From: an uncultured Clostridia bacterium
Lineage (GTDB): Bacteria; Bacillota; Clostridia; TANB77; CAG-508
Assembly (NCBI GenBank): GCA_944386365.1
Contig: CALXAT010000010.1
Location: 1 to 64,000 of the forward strand
Direction: 5' to 3'
DNA: 64,000 nt
The notes under the pieces are model-generated. The model ran no database searches, was not told where the DNA came from, and saw only the letters and a program-made list of their open reading frames with translations. Position numbers and translations under genes: made by a program. Below are positions 43,016 to 53,339 of this stretch, in pieces (position 1 is the stretch's first letter; each line of letters starts with the position of its first letter).

Positions 43016-44782
43016 TTAATTTTCTCCAACGATTTTATCTTTTTCTCTTACTTTTAGCATATTTTTATACTTTACTATTTTACTAGATAAATCAACTATC
43101 ATTTTCTCTTCTTCTTCTGTAACTCCATTTTCTGCTAATATACTTTTTCTTTCTTCTTGTCCTAAATAATACCATTTTCTAGTTATTTCATTTAAAACAT
43201 GTCTTCTTTTCATTTTTGTTTCTTCTTCTCCAAGCATTATTCCTTTTTCAAATTCACTGTATAAATCCAAGAAAATGTTTTCTATTTCTTCTGGCTTTAT
43301 TTCATAAATTTGTAATAATTCTGATAATTCTTCACTTGAAAAAGTATTTTCTTTAATTATTTCTGCAAATTCAAATAGTAATAGTTTTCTATCTAAATCC
43401 TGTATTTCATCAAAGCTTTTTATGATGCACTCCTCTTCGGTTTCATCTATATAAAATGTCTTTTTGAATTCATCATATTCTTCTGCCATATTCTCGTCAG
43501 TCAAAACCCCATATATTTCTTGCATCCAATCTGCATCTAACTTTTCATTTCTTGCATTCTTTCTTATGATATATTTTTCTATAGCTTCACTCATTGATAT
43601 TTGTTCTTTTCTCATATAATCTACCACTCGCTGTATATCTACGCTATTATTTGTCATGAGATGTCTTAATAATATGCCATATTTTTCAAATATCCATTTA
43701 CTCGGTATATTAGATCCTTTATTTTTATATTCTTTTACTGCTTCTTCTATTGATTTCCCATATGTATTGATAGCTCTATAAATAAAAGCATAATTTAGTT
43801 TATTTTCCATACAATATTCTAATAATGTTTGCCCATTTGGTAATATATTATATTTTTGATTTAATTTTTTTCTTTTACTAGTATTTTGATTTTGTGTTTT
43901 AATTTCTTCAATAGACATACCACTATTTAAAGAATTTATTAATTCTGAATATTTTATTCCTAAAATAATAGCTAAATCATATAGATTTACATTTCCATTT
44001 TTTATTTTTACATGTTTACTTTTCTGTCTTTGAATTTTCGCCATAAATACTGCTTTATCTATATTACCATACTTTTGAAAATATCTTCTTAACGTTGTTT
44101 CTGCAACCTCTTCATCTTTAGCAATTGTTTTTAAGAATTTGTGCTCTCCCTTATACTCTATCTTAGAATCTTCACTTTCCTGTTTATTTTTATTATATAG
44201 CTCTATTGCTTGTTTAATATCTTTAGTCTTTTGATAATATTTCTTTAATACAGATTTATCGATTTCCAGTTCTTTCGCAATAGACGTTATGGTCCTTTTT
44301 TGTCCATTATATATTACCTTTGCATTTTCTGCTTTTTTCTTCTTATCTAAACATGTCTTTACGGCATCATATATGTTTCCCATATTATTGTAATGTCTTT
44401 CTAGGGTATCTCTTTTTAACCCTTCTCTTTTAGCAATAGCATCTAATGTTAGTTGTTCTCCATAATATTCAATTTTAGACGCATTACATTTTTCAATAGC
44501 TTTGTATATATCTCCTGTTTGTTCATAATATTTTTTTAAGGTTTTAGCATCTTTTATTCCTTCTTTTTTTGCAATTGTTTGTATTGCTAATTTTTCACCA
44601 TTATATTCAATTAATGATGCTTGCTTATCTTCTATTATTTTTTTGCATATCTTTTCAGCTTCATATATACTACCTGTGCTCTTATAGTATTTATTTAATG
44701 TTTCCCTTGATATTCCTATTCTTTTCGATATGGCAAGTATTGATAATTGCTCACCATAGAATTCCACTTTTTCTCCTAACAT
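43016..44782 (-). CDS. Protein with a tandem array of HTH-like repeats
   Basis: Not a recognised family. The first half is made of about 50-residue modules, each a short strand pair (I/V-E-Y-x-G-E-x-L) followed by a helix-turn-helix-like stretch such as AIAKREGLKRDTLERHYNNM and then GNIYDAVKTC. Numbered from the TTG at 44797, five clear copies begin near residues 11, 63, 109, 161 and 213, a diverged sixth near 263 and a seventh near 320. The later half (about 370-593) is helical and acidic without repeats. The modules resemble single HTH units found beside homing endonucleases and in phage proteins, but no nuclease domain is seen. I start at ATG 44782 with GGAAGTGAG upstream. It is a single gene. 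Confidence 0.8.
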   Translation of the reverse strand: MLGEKVEFYGEQLSILAISKRIGISRETLNKYYKSTGSIYEAEKICKKIIEDKQASLIEYNGEKLAIQTIAKKEGIKDAKTLKKYYEQTGDIYKAIEKCNASKIEYYGEQLTLDAIAKREGLKRDTLERHYNNMGNIYDAVKTCLDKKKKAENAKVIYNGQKRTITSIAKELEIDKSVLKKYYQKTKDIKQAIELYNKNKQESEDSKIEYKGEHKFLKTIAKDEEVAETTLRRYFQKYGNIDKAVFMAKIQRQKSKHVKIKNGNVNLYDLAIILGIKYSELINSLNSGMSIEEIKTQNQNTSKRKKLNQKYNILPNGQTLLEYCMENKLNYAFIYRAINTYGKSIEEAVKEYKNKGSNIPSKWIFEKYGILLRHLMTNNSVDIQRVVDYMRKEQISMSEAIEKYIIRKNARNEKLDADWMQEIYGVLTDENMAEEYDEFKKTFYIDETEEECIIKSFDEIQDLDRKLLLFEFAEIIKENTFSSEELSELLQIYEIKPEEIENIFLDLYSEFEKGIMLGEEETKMKRRHVLNEITRKWYYLGQEERKSILAENGVTEEEEKMIVDLSSKIVKYKNMLKVREKDKIVGEN

Positions 44783-45053
44783 TATTCTCACTTCCAAACT
44801 TTTTTTACTTTTGCATCTACTTCTATTTTAACATATTTTGCAAAAATAATAAAGTTGCAATTATTTTATAAAAATAAAGCACTATTTCTAGCACTTTTAT
44901 TTACAATTTTTTCTTTTTTATATAATATCTTACATTATCTTTTTTGGAAATTATGACTTGATCTTCCCAAAAACTATATAGATAGTGTAAAAGTTGATTA
45001 TAAAGTCAATTCTGTAAAGCAAATATGGTCCTGGAAAATGGTATCATAGTGAA

Positions 45054-45097
45054 GTGTACTGAACCTAAAAAATGTTCAATTTTTGGGTTCAGTACAC
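45054..45097. repeat. Strong hairpin downstream of the cyclic glucan synthase
   Basis: GTGTACTGAACCTA (45054-45067) pairs with 45084-45097 with one G-U or mismatch, extended by A/T pairs into the loop. It lies 40 bases past the synthase stop. No U tract follows on the minus strand. The rest of the gap 44783-45138 shows nothing else I can support. Confidence 0.55.
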
Positions 45098-45138
45098 AAT
45101 AACTTTTTGCTAGAGTATTTTATCAAATTTTTATCTTA

Positions 45139-48100
45139 TTACATAATAACTTCTATATTATAAATTTTATTGTTTCCATCTAATTTGATTTTATTTTCTA
45201 CTATTTCTCCATTTAATAATACCTTTTCCACACCTGTATTTTTTTGATTATAATTTACTACTTTTATATTATATACGCTTTCTTTCCATTTATATCTCAT
45301 AATATATTCTTTCCAATCTTTTGGAATACAAGGATCAATTTTTAAATATCCTTTTTCAATTTTTAATCCTAATATATGCTCTATTCCTGCATCATAATAC
45401 CAACTACTTGATCCAGTATACCATGTCCATCCACCTCTTCCCGCTAAATTTCCAGCGCCATAAATATCTGCTGCAATGACATATGGTTCTACTTTATACT
45501 TATTGCAAGCATCTTCTGTTCTAGAATGTTCAATTGGATTAATCATTCTATATAGTTCTAAAGCCTTATCTCCAAACTTTAATAACGCTTCTGCTATAAT
45601 CGCCCAGCAACTTGCATGGGTATATTGTCCTCCGTTTTCTCTAACACCTGGCAAATAGGCTTTGATATACCCAGGCTCTAATTTACCTTTTTCAAATGGA
45701 GGATCTAATAATTTTATGATTCCATTTTGTTTATCCACTAAATGGTTTTCTAAACTTTCCATAGAAATATATTTTTTATCATTATCACCTGCATTAGATA
45801 TAACACTCCAACTTTGTGCAATACTATCAATTCTACATTCATCATTTTCCATACTACCTAATACATTGCCATCATCCATAAATGCTCTTTTATACCATCT
45901 ACCATCCCATCCATTTGTGTTTAACGCTTTCTTTAATTGTATTTTTATAGTTTCAAATTTTTCTATTTTCCTTTCTTCAATTAATTCATTTTCACATATC
46001 TTCATAAATTCATCTAAAATTTTGTATAGGAAAAATCCTAGCCAAACACTTTCACCTTTTCCTTTATTTCCAACTGTACTAAATCCATCATTCCAATCAC
46101 CACTTCCAATTTTAGGTAATCCATTTTCTCCGAATTGGAAACTCTTTTCAATTGCTCTAATACAGTGTAAATATATACTTTCTTTTTTTTCTCCTTCTAA
46201 ATACTTATCATATTTTTCATCTACTCCCTCGTCTAAGACTGCGCCTTTTAAATATGGTGTTTTTATTTCTAAAATGCTGTAATCTCCTGTAAAACGGATA
46301 TATTCTATTACCATATATGGCAACCATAATAAATCATCTGAAAACCTTGTTCTAATTCCTCTATGGGTTTCTTCATGCCACCAATGTTCTACATCTCCTT
46401 CTTCAAATTGATGTTTACTATGCTTTATAATTTGCTGTTTTAAAAATTCTGGTGAAATATATTTCAAGGCTAAAGTATCTTGTAACTGATCTCTAAATCC
46501 AAAAGCCCCACCTGATTGATAATATCCACTCCTTCCCAAAAGTCTACTTTCCAATGTTTGATAAATACACCAACCATTTAATAGAATATTCATTGATTCT
46601 AACGGTGTATATACTTGTAATTTTCCCAATAATTCTTTCCAATAGTTTTTTACATTTTCTAATTCTTGTCTACAATTTTGTAATTTACTATATTTATAAG
46701 AAATATTTTTACAATCCATTATATTTTCTTCTGCACCTAAAATAAAAGATATTTCTTTATTAGAAAAACTTTCTATTTCCACTTCTATTTCCAATGCAAT
46801 ACAAGCATTTCTACCTAGTGCATTACTATTATTTAGTGTAACTTTTTTTATACCATCTGGATTAGATAATCCATTTTTTCCTAAGAAAAACTTCTTATCA
46901 CCTGTATAACTTCTAATTTTTTCACTAGATGATACATATATATTGGTATTATCTATTTCATTAACATATAAATTTTTCGCAATAATCATGTTACTATTTC
47001 TTTCATATTTTAAATTGATATTTTTCCCTGTCTTTATTTCATCTTCTCCTATAACTGGTTTTATATAATAATATAATTTTACATGTTTTTTGTTCGGTGT
47101 TTTATTTTTCAAATTTAATATGCTTATCTTACAACTATCTTCTCTAGGCACAAATATTTCTAATTCTTGTTCTATTCCCAAATTATTATGAATATATTTG
47201 CAGTAGCCAAAACCATAAATCACATTATAATTTCTATTATCTGGCATTGGATTTAGTCCTAAAGACCATGTCTTTTTACTTTCCATATCTTTTATATAAA
47301 TAATCTCTGATGGAATATCATAACTTGGATTATTATTCCAACTGGTAATTCTATTTAATCTACTATTTTTATACCAACTATAACCACCCATATTTTCTGT
47401 TACAATTGTACCAAATTTTTTATTAGCCATAATATGTGACCATACAGTTGGTAAGCGTTTTTCTTTATTCATCTTTATAAAATATTCTTTTCCATCTGCA
47501 GAAAATCCGCCATATTCGTTATAATATTTCAAACTTTCTTTATCTTTTACAATATCTACATCTTCCATCGTTTCTTCAATAAAGGTATTACCACTTTCTT
47601 CTTCACTAATTTCTTTATATTTTTCTATATATTCCTCTTCTATCTCTTTTATATTATTTTCAAGGTTTCCTTTTGCACAATTAATATTTATAACCGATAT
47701 AAATTCTAAAAGTTCAAAATCTTTTTTATCCATTTCTTCTTCGTTTAATACAAATATTCCTCCATTTATATTTTTTAGATATCCCATATGCTGATTTAAA
47801 ATCGTTGCATCTATTTCTTCTCTGACATAATTCTCATAACTATATTTTTCTTCATCTATAATAACGACTTCTGTTTCTACATTTTTTGTTCTAAAATACT
47901 CATAAGCTTTCAAAACAGCTTTTAAACATTCTGAATCATTTGCACTTTTCATTTCTACTAAAACAATTGGTAAATCACCTGATATTCCATATTTCCATAA
48001 ATCACTTTGTCTATAAACTTGATTATTTAACTTTTCTTTTTCTATGCTTTTTATAGAATCATCAAATAGAATATATGACAACATTTTTTGATAATTTTCT

Positions 48101-50454
48101 ATATCTTTTCCCTTGATGTTTAGATATCGACTTTCCGCCTCCACTCTTGCTTTTGACACATCAAATTCATTTTTTACGTTTTCAAATAATTGATATTTTT
48201 TTAAATTTTCCATGGCTTTATCTTTATCCTCTTCTACAGATAATAGAAAATCTATAACAACTTTTTCTTGTTTCTTTATTTTTATATTTCTTTTCATTGC
48301 TATGATTGGTTCTGTCACTAATCCTATTTTTTTAGAAAACGGTAAAGACTCTTTTACCATTTTAGGAATTCTTAAATTTCCTCTTCCTATAAATTTTTCT
48401 TCTTCAATTTCATATTCTAATTCTCCGATGATATCTTCTTTACTTGCATTTAATGTTGTCACCAAATATACTTCTTTTTCATTAATATCTCTTTTCTTTC
48501 TTTTAACCATTAAACATTCATTCTTTTCATCATATGCATAAACTAGAAATAAATTATTAAAAGCTGGATGTGCATAATATTGCTCTTTTCTTGTCAAAAT
48601 CGGTTCAAAATACCCTGTTAATTCTAAAATTTCTTCTTCATTTCCTAAATTTTCTAATGTAATTCTCCTGATTTCTACTGGTTCATTTGATGCAACTGTG
48701 ATATCAATCCTTGCCTTTATATTTCCATTGATAACTTCTTGCACATTTTTATCTGGCATAAAACAAATTTGATATTGATTTTCGTTTTTTAAATTTTGAG
48801 AATAACTCGAACTAATTATGTTTTTATTTTTTATACTCTTAATATTAAATATAATTCCTTGAACATAATCCTCTGTATTTTTAAATTTATTGATATAAAT
48901 ATTTTTATATTTGCTAATCCCTTCCCCTTTTTGATTTAATGCTATCATATAATTTTCATTGGATATTACATTTCCTCTAATTAGTTTTTCATCTATTTTC
49001 GTATATTTTCTCTCAATATAATTTTCATAATCCTTATATTTTAATTTTTCTACTTTTTCCTTATCCTCTTTTGTTATAATTGATTTTTCTGGCATTGTTT
49101 CCTGTAATAATATGGTAACTGCTTGAATTTCCGGATTTTGTGTAAATCTTTTTTGTAATATATTCTGATGAAATAGATTATTAATAGATAACAATATTAA
49201 ACCTTGATGATGTGCCATATACGTTTTTACAACTTCTGCCGTTCTTCCTTTTCTAACCCTTTCTGGTGTAAAATCTAAAGACTCATAAAATCCATACTGA
49301 TTATACATTCCATATGTTTCTAATTTTTTTAAATTTTCTACAACTTCTTTAGGTTTATCATTTATTGCTAAAACACTACCATAAGAGGATACTACCATTT
49401 CATCTGCCAAACCTCTTTTTAATCCTAACCATGGAATTCCAAAAGCTTTATATTGATAATTAGATTGTAAATCTTTTAAATTAAATGCTGCTTCTGATAC
49501 GCCAAATGGTAAATTTAAGTGTTTTGCATATTTTATCTGACTCATAATCATAAACTCACAAGATTCATCTAATAAACTCCCTTTATATTTAGGAATATTT
49601 ATATTTGGCATTAAATATTCAAATGCTGTTCCTGACCAAGAAATTAATCCTTTGTATTTATCCAAAACGGTTAATGTTCTGCTTAAGTTATTCCAATGTT
49701 TAGGAGGTACATCTTTTTTTGCTATTGCAATAATACTTGCCTGTCTTGCTTCTGATGCTAAAAGATCATAATAAGAATCTGTTAATTTATTTTCTTCTAT
49801 ATTATATCCTATGGAAAATATTTGATGTTCTTCACTATATAAGTAACGAAAATCTGTTGCATGGATAATTCTATTTATTATTTCTAACATTTCTTCTATT
49901 TTATTTTTTATTTTTACCCTATCTATTCCATTTTCATTTTCTATTTCTATTCCTCCATCTAACTCTTCTTTTTTATTTTTTAAGAATGTTTTTGCTACAT
50001 ATAGATAGCCTATAAAATTACCACTATCCACAGTTGAAATATATCTAGGTCTTAATGGTTCTTTTGTTTTTGTATTATACCAATTATATAAATGTCCATT
50101 CCATTTTTGAAGACTATCTACTGATAAGAAAACATGATATAATAAATCAATTGTTTCCTCAAAATTTGCATATTTTAGATCATAACTTGAAATGATAGCC
50201 AATATAGATAATCCAATATTGGTTGAAGAGGTTCTATTTACAATTTTTTCTTTTCTATCTTCTTGATAATTGTCTGTAATTAAATAATTATTTTCTTTGT
50301 TGATATATTTTTTAAAGAACTTCCATGTTTTTTCACCAATTTCTAATAAATATTCTTTTTCTGTTTTATCTAATTTTTCTACTGGCTTAATTTCCTTTTT
50401 TTCTTTACTAATATACCACATCATGACTGGTGCCAAAGTCCATATAATTCCCAA
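45139..50454 (-). CDS. Cyclic beta-1,2-glucan synthase, C-terminal part (glucoamylase-like and GH94 domains)
   Basis: This frame encodes the last 1770 residues of an NdvB/Cgs-type enzyme. It starts within a membrane segment (TLAPVMMWYISKE) and continues with a glucoamylase-like domain (STVDSGNFIGYLYVAKTFL, FGIPWLGLKRGLADEMVVSSYG, TYMAHHQGLILLSINN). Carbohydrate-binding regions follow, then a GH94 phosphorylase-type domain (FGFRDQLQDTLAL, EETHRGIRTRFSDDLLWLPY, catalytic GSGDWNDGF, THASCWAIIAEALL). The TTG at 50454 is probably not a real start: this frame continues the upstream frame after a +1 shift at CGG 50462-50464. The joined protein would have 2730 residues. In known enzymes these domains control glucan length. 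Confidence 0.9.
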   Translation of the reverse strand: MGIIWTLAPVMMWYISKEKKEIKPVEKLDKTEKEYLLEIGEKTWKFFKKYINKENNYLITDNYQEDRKEKIVNRTSSTNIGLSILAIISSYDLKYANFEETIDLLYHVFLSVDSLQKWNGHLYNWYNTKTKEPLRPRYISTVDSGNFIGYLYVAKTFLKNKKEELDGGIEIENENGIDRVKIKNKIEEMLEIINRIIHATDFRYLYSEEHQIFSIGYNIEENKLTDSYYDLLASEARQASIIAIAKKDVPPKHWNNLSRTLTVLDKYKGLISWSGTAFEYLMPNINIPKYKGSLLDESCEFMIMSQIKYAKHLNLPFGVSEAAFNLKDLQSNYQYKAFGIPWLGLKRGLADEMVVSSYGSVLAINDKPKEVVENLKKLETYGMYNQYGFYESLDFTPERVRKGRTAEVVKTYMAHHQGLILLSINNLFHQNILQKRFTQNPEIQAVTILLQETMPEKSIITKEDKEKVEKLKYKDYENYIERKYTKIDEKLIRGNVISNENYMIALNQKGEGISKYKNIYINKFKNTEDYVQGIIFNIKSIKNKNIISSSYSQNLKNENQYQICFMPDKNVQEVINGNIKARIDITVASNEPVEIRRITLENLGNEEEILELTGYFEPILTRKEQYYAHPAFNNLFLVYAYDEKNECLMVKRKKRDINEKEVYLVTTLNASKEDIIGELEYEIEEEKFIGRGNLRIPKMVKESLPFSKKIGLVTEPIIAMKRNIKIKKQEKVVIDFLLSVEEDKDKAMENLKKYQLFENVKNEFDVSKARVEAESRYLNIKGKDIENYQKMLSYILFDDSIKSIEKEKLNNQVYRQSDLWKYGISGDLPIVLVEMKSANDSECLKAVLKAYEYFRTKNVETEVVIIDEEKYSYENYVREEIDATILNQHMGYLKNINGGIFVLNEEEMDKKDFELLEFISVININCAKGNLENNIKEIEEEYIEKYKEISEEESGNTFIEETMEDVDIVKDKESLKYYNEYGGFSADGKEYFIKMNKEKRLPTVWSHIMANKKFGTIVTENMGGYSWYKNSRLNRITSWNNNPSYDIPSEIIYIKDMESKKTWSLGLNPMPDNRNYNVIYGFGYCKYIHNNLGIEQELEIFVPREDSCKISILNLKNKTPNKKHVKLYYYIKPVIGEDEIKTGKNINLKYERNSNMIIAKNLYVNEIDNTNIYVSSSEKIRSYTGDKKFFLGKNGLSNPDGIKKVTLNNSNALGRNACIALEIEVEIESFSNKEISFILGAEENIMDCKNISYKYSKLQNCRQELENVKNYWKELLGKLQVYTPLESMNILLNGWCIYQTLESRLLGRSGYYQSGGAFGFRDQLQDTLALKYISPEFLKQQIIKHSKHQFEEGDVEHWWHEETHRGIRTRFSDDLLWLPYMVIEYIRFTGDYSILEIKTPYLKGAVLDEGVDEKYDKYLEGEKKESIYLHCIRAIEKSFQFGENGLPKIGSGDWNDGFSTVGNKGKGESVWLGFFLYKILDEFMKICENELIEERKIEKFETIKIQLKKALNTNGWDGRWYKRAFMDDGNVLGSMENDECRIDSIAQSWSVISNAGDNDKKYISMESLENHLVDKQNGIIKLLDPPFEKGKLEPGYIKAYLPGVRENGGQYTHASCWAIIAEALLKFGDKALELYRMINPIEHSRTEDACNKYKVEPYVIAADIYGAGNLAGRGGWTWYTGSSSWYYDAGIEHILGLKIEKGYLKIDPCIPKDWKEYIMRYKWKESVYNIKVVNYNQKNTGVEKVLLNGEIVENKIKLDGNNKIYNIEVIM

Positions 50455-53332
50455 TATAATTCCGTGTTATCAATCCTAAAATATGGTTACTATATAATCC
50501 TATTCCTATTGTTAAAATACCAAATGTGATATTTATCCACATTTGTTTTATATAGGATAACATATCATTTTTAGCTTGTTTTTCTGCTTCTTCTGATGTC
50601 ATCCATTCTAATAAATTTTTATGAGATATATATTTTCTATATATTGTTTTAATAATAGCTATCAATGCACAATAGGCTTTATATGGTAGCACACCTATTG
50701 TTATTAACATCCTTAAGCCTATTCCTTTATATCCTGATATTCTTGGAGAAAATTTCTTTTGTTTATGCTCTCCTTCTTTTTTTAATAATAAATTATTTAA
50801 AATTTCCAGTATGCTTGATATAATAAGAGCTCCTATACTTATCATCATAAAAGGATATATTTTTATCTCATATATTTTCCTTAATATTAATAACCATATG
50901 AAAGATATCATTACAGAAATTTCTATTAAACTTCTTCGTAAATTATCAAATATTTTATATTTTGAAATACTATTTAGGGGATTCTTTTTTCTTCCATCCT
51001 TAGTTACTACTGTATTTTTCAACCATCCTGATATCTGCCAATCTCCTCTTATCCATCTTGACAATCTGTTCATAAAACTATTATATTTTGTCGGATATCC
51101 ATCCATAAGTAGAATGTCTGTTGCCAAACCACATCTTAAATAGCAACCTTCTAATAAATCATGACTTAATACTGTATTTTCTGGTATTGCATTTTTCAAA
51201 ACTTTTGAAAATACTTCTAAATTATATATACCTTTTCCAGTAAAAATACCTTCTCCAAAATTATCTTGATATAAATCTGAAATGGCATTTGTATAAGAAT
51301 CTGTTCCTGCCACTCCAGCAAAAATCTGTGTAAATTTTGTTTTATAGGAAATGTCTAAATTTATTCCAATTCTTGGTTGAATAATTCCATACCCTTCTAT
51401 TACAATATTTTTTTCTTCATCAATAACTGGTTTATTTAGAATATGTGCCATTGCTCCTACCAATTCAAAAGCTGAATTTAGTATCAAATCTGTATCCGCA
51501 TCTAATGTTATCACATATTTTATTTGAGGAATACAATCTTTATATGCTTCCATTGTATTTATACGAAATTGATTTTCTTCATTTTCTAAAATATATTCAT
51601 TAAATTGTGTAATCATCCCCCTTTTTCTTTCCCATCCTAAATAACAATTTTCTTTTTCATTCCATTCTCTTTCTCGATATAAAAAATGAAAAATCGGAAA
51701 TTGATTCTCTTTTGAATATTTTTTATTCAGTTGTTCTGCTAAGTACATTCCTGTTTCAATTACTTCACTGTCACTTTTTTCTTCTTTTACACTACTTTCT
51801 GAACAATCCCCAAGTAATGCGAAATATATATTGGGAGATTCATTTGCAATATAATATACTTCTAATTTATGCATTAATTCTTTCACTTTTTCTTTATTTT
51901 TTAGAATCGTTGGTACAATTACCATACATACATTTTCTTTATCAATTCCTTTTGAAAAATCTATTTTGGGAATGGGTTTTGATTTTACAAATTTACTCAA
52001 AATATATTGAATTAGTTGTACAATGATTTCTGATGCTGGTATAAAAAATATCAACATATTCAAAATATATATACCTATGTTTTGAATATATATATTTAAT
52101 ACCGTACTAATACCAAAAGATAACAACAATGCCAATAGTAAATTTGTAGTAATATATATGTTCTGTTTTGTTTTACTACTTAATTTTTTCGGTATTTTGC
52201 ATTGCAATTCTTGATAAGTTTTTTCTATTCCTTTATCTATTATATAATATCCTATATGCGATTTTTTTCCATGATTACTATTTTCTCTTGCTAACTCTAA
52301 TATCTTTTTAGCAATATATATTTCTGAAATTTTTGTTTTTTTTGATATTTCTTTTATTGTATTTCTATAATTATCTTTTGTACTACTATCCATCTTTCTG
52401 TACACATTTGCTGGATCTTGTTTTAATATTTCCTCTACCCCATTTATTTTTTCAAATATTTCTAAAAAATTAATTCTTTGTATTGTCTTTATACTAGTAA
52501 TACTATTTCCAATAGAAACTTTTTTTACAGCTATGTCAAAATGTTCTTTTTTTATAACTTCTTGTACAGTTGTTCCTGTCATCTCTACAATTTCATCTAA
52601 TATTTTTAAATAGCTATATCCTTTTTTTCCATATCTTTTTAAAATATATGACATATATTCTATAAAAGGATATTTCACATCATTTAAAATATCCTTTTTT
52701 ACATTTTTAATATTATACAAAGTATTTTCTTTACTATCTGTATTTTCTAATAATTTTCGTACAATATTTTCTGCTTTTACCTTTTGTATTTGACTACTAT
52801 ATATTTTTTCACAAATTTCTCTGATATTTTCTATAATTGCAATTTGAAGAAATAATCCTATATTCCAAATTTCTTCCATACTTAATGTCTTTTTTGTTTG
52901 ATAACTTAAAAGATAATCTTCCAAATCCTCTTTTTCAATTTTGTTGTCTGTATATGCTACAATTTCTGCCGCTAATACATAAATTCTTGCAAATCCTTTA
53001 TATTTTCCATTTGCAATTCCTAAAAAATTTATATATTTTTTTAGTGTCAATTCTTTTTGTATTTGTTTTACAGTTTTTTCTATAATATAAAAGTTGTCTA
53101 ATAACCATTCTCCTGCTGGATGTGTATTAATTCCCAATTTCACATGTTCATTTAATACATCATACACAATTTTTATTGTTTCATAATTATCCAATAATTG
53201 CGGAATCGGATATGTTTCTTTGGATGACTTACTTGCTAAATTATGGTTTGATGCAATTTTTTGTAAATGATTTTCTAATTGTTTCTTATCTAACAAAGTT
53301 CCATCAATTTTTAATATTCTATTTATCTTCAA
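50408..53332 (-). CDS. Cyclic beta-1,2-glucan synthase, N-terminal part (GT84 membrane domain)
   Basis: The first 974 residues, with translation from TTG 53332 seven bases after AAGGAGTGG. A helical N-terminal region (about 1-390) precedes two membrane helices (LLLALLLSFGISTVLNIYI and the next), then the GT84 glycosyltransferase domain with YVITLDADTDLILNSAFE, GYGIIQPRIGI, LSHDLLEGCYLRCG and RLSRWIRGDWQ, and further membrane helices. The last normal residues are ILGLIT, then a CGG codon (codon 957). After that the frame becomes unrelated and stops 18 codons on. It overlaps the C-terminal frame by 47 bases. The enzyme would make cyclic or linear beta-1,2-glucan from UDP-glucose. Confidence 0.9.
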   Translation of the reverse strand: MKINRILKIDGTLLDKKQLENHLQKIASNHNLASKSSKETYPIPQLLDNYETIKIVYDVLNEHVKLGINTHPAGEWLLDNFYIIEKTVKQIQKELTLKKYINFLGIANGKYKGFARIYVLAAEIVAYTDNKIEKEDLEDYLLSYQTKKTLSMEEIWNIGLFLQIAIIENIREICEKIYSSQIQKVKAENIVRKLLENTDSKENTLYNIKNVKKDILNDVKYPFIEYMSYILKRYGKKGYSYLKILDEIVEMTGTTVQEVIKKEHFDIAVKKVSIGNSITSIKTIQRINFLEIFEKINGVEEILKQDPANVYRKMDSSTKDNYRNTIKEISKKTKISEIYIAKKILELARENSNHGKKSHIGYYIIDKGIEKTYQELQCKIPKKLSSKTKQNIYITTNLLLALLLSFGISTVLNIYIQNIGIYILNMLIFFIPASEIIVQLIQYILSKFVKSKPIPKIDFSKGIDKENVCMVIVPTILKNKEKVKELMHKLEVYYIANESPNIYFALLGDCSESSVKEEKSDSEVIETGMYLAEQLNKKYSKENQFPIFHFLYREREWNEKENCYLGWERKRGMITQFNEYILENEENQFRINTMEAYKDCIPQIKYVITLDADTDLILNSAFELVGAMAHILNKPVIDEEKNIVIEGYGIIQPRIGINLDISYKTKFTQIFAGVAGTDSYTNAISDLYQDNFGEGIFTGKGIYNLEVFSKVLKNAIPENTVLSHDLLEGCYLRCGLATDILLMDGYPTKYNSFMNRLSRWIRGDWQISGWLKNTVVTKDGRKKNPLNSISKYKIFDNLRRSLIEISVMISFIWLLILRKIYEIKIYPFMMISIGALIISSILEILNNLLLKKEGEHKQKKFSPRISGYKGIGLRMLITIGVLPYKAYCALIAIIKTIYRKYISHKNLLEWMTSEEAEKQAKNDMLSYIKQMWINITFGILTIGIGLYSNHILGLITRNYIGNYMDFGTSHDVVY
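50462..50464 (-). other. Putative +1 frameshift site (ACA-CGG-A) in the cyclic glucan synthase
   Basis: The zero-frame codons are TTG ATA ACA CGG AAT TAT. Dropping the C gives ACA GGA ATT ATA TTG GGA, which continues the hydrophobic membrane helix as T-G-I-I-L-G-I-I-W. The join is in register and gives a full-length enzyme. The site matches the one in sigE: NNA followed by CGG, with a glycine codon in the +1 frame. Confidence 0.75.
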
Positions 53333-53339
53333 AAAAATT

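Noticed and set aside
42157-44782. A prophage or integrative element spanning the hydrolase and HTH-array genes
   Set aside because: No integrase, capsid, portal, terminase or attachment repeats are visible, and the flanks are core genes.
50454-50464. The TTG at 50454 as an independent start for the C-terminal glucan synthase protein
   Set aside because: No ribosome binding site precedes it, and it lies inside a membrane helix that continues from the upstream frame.
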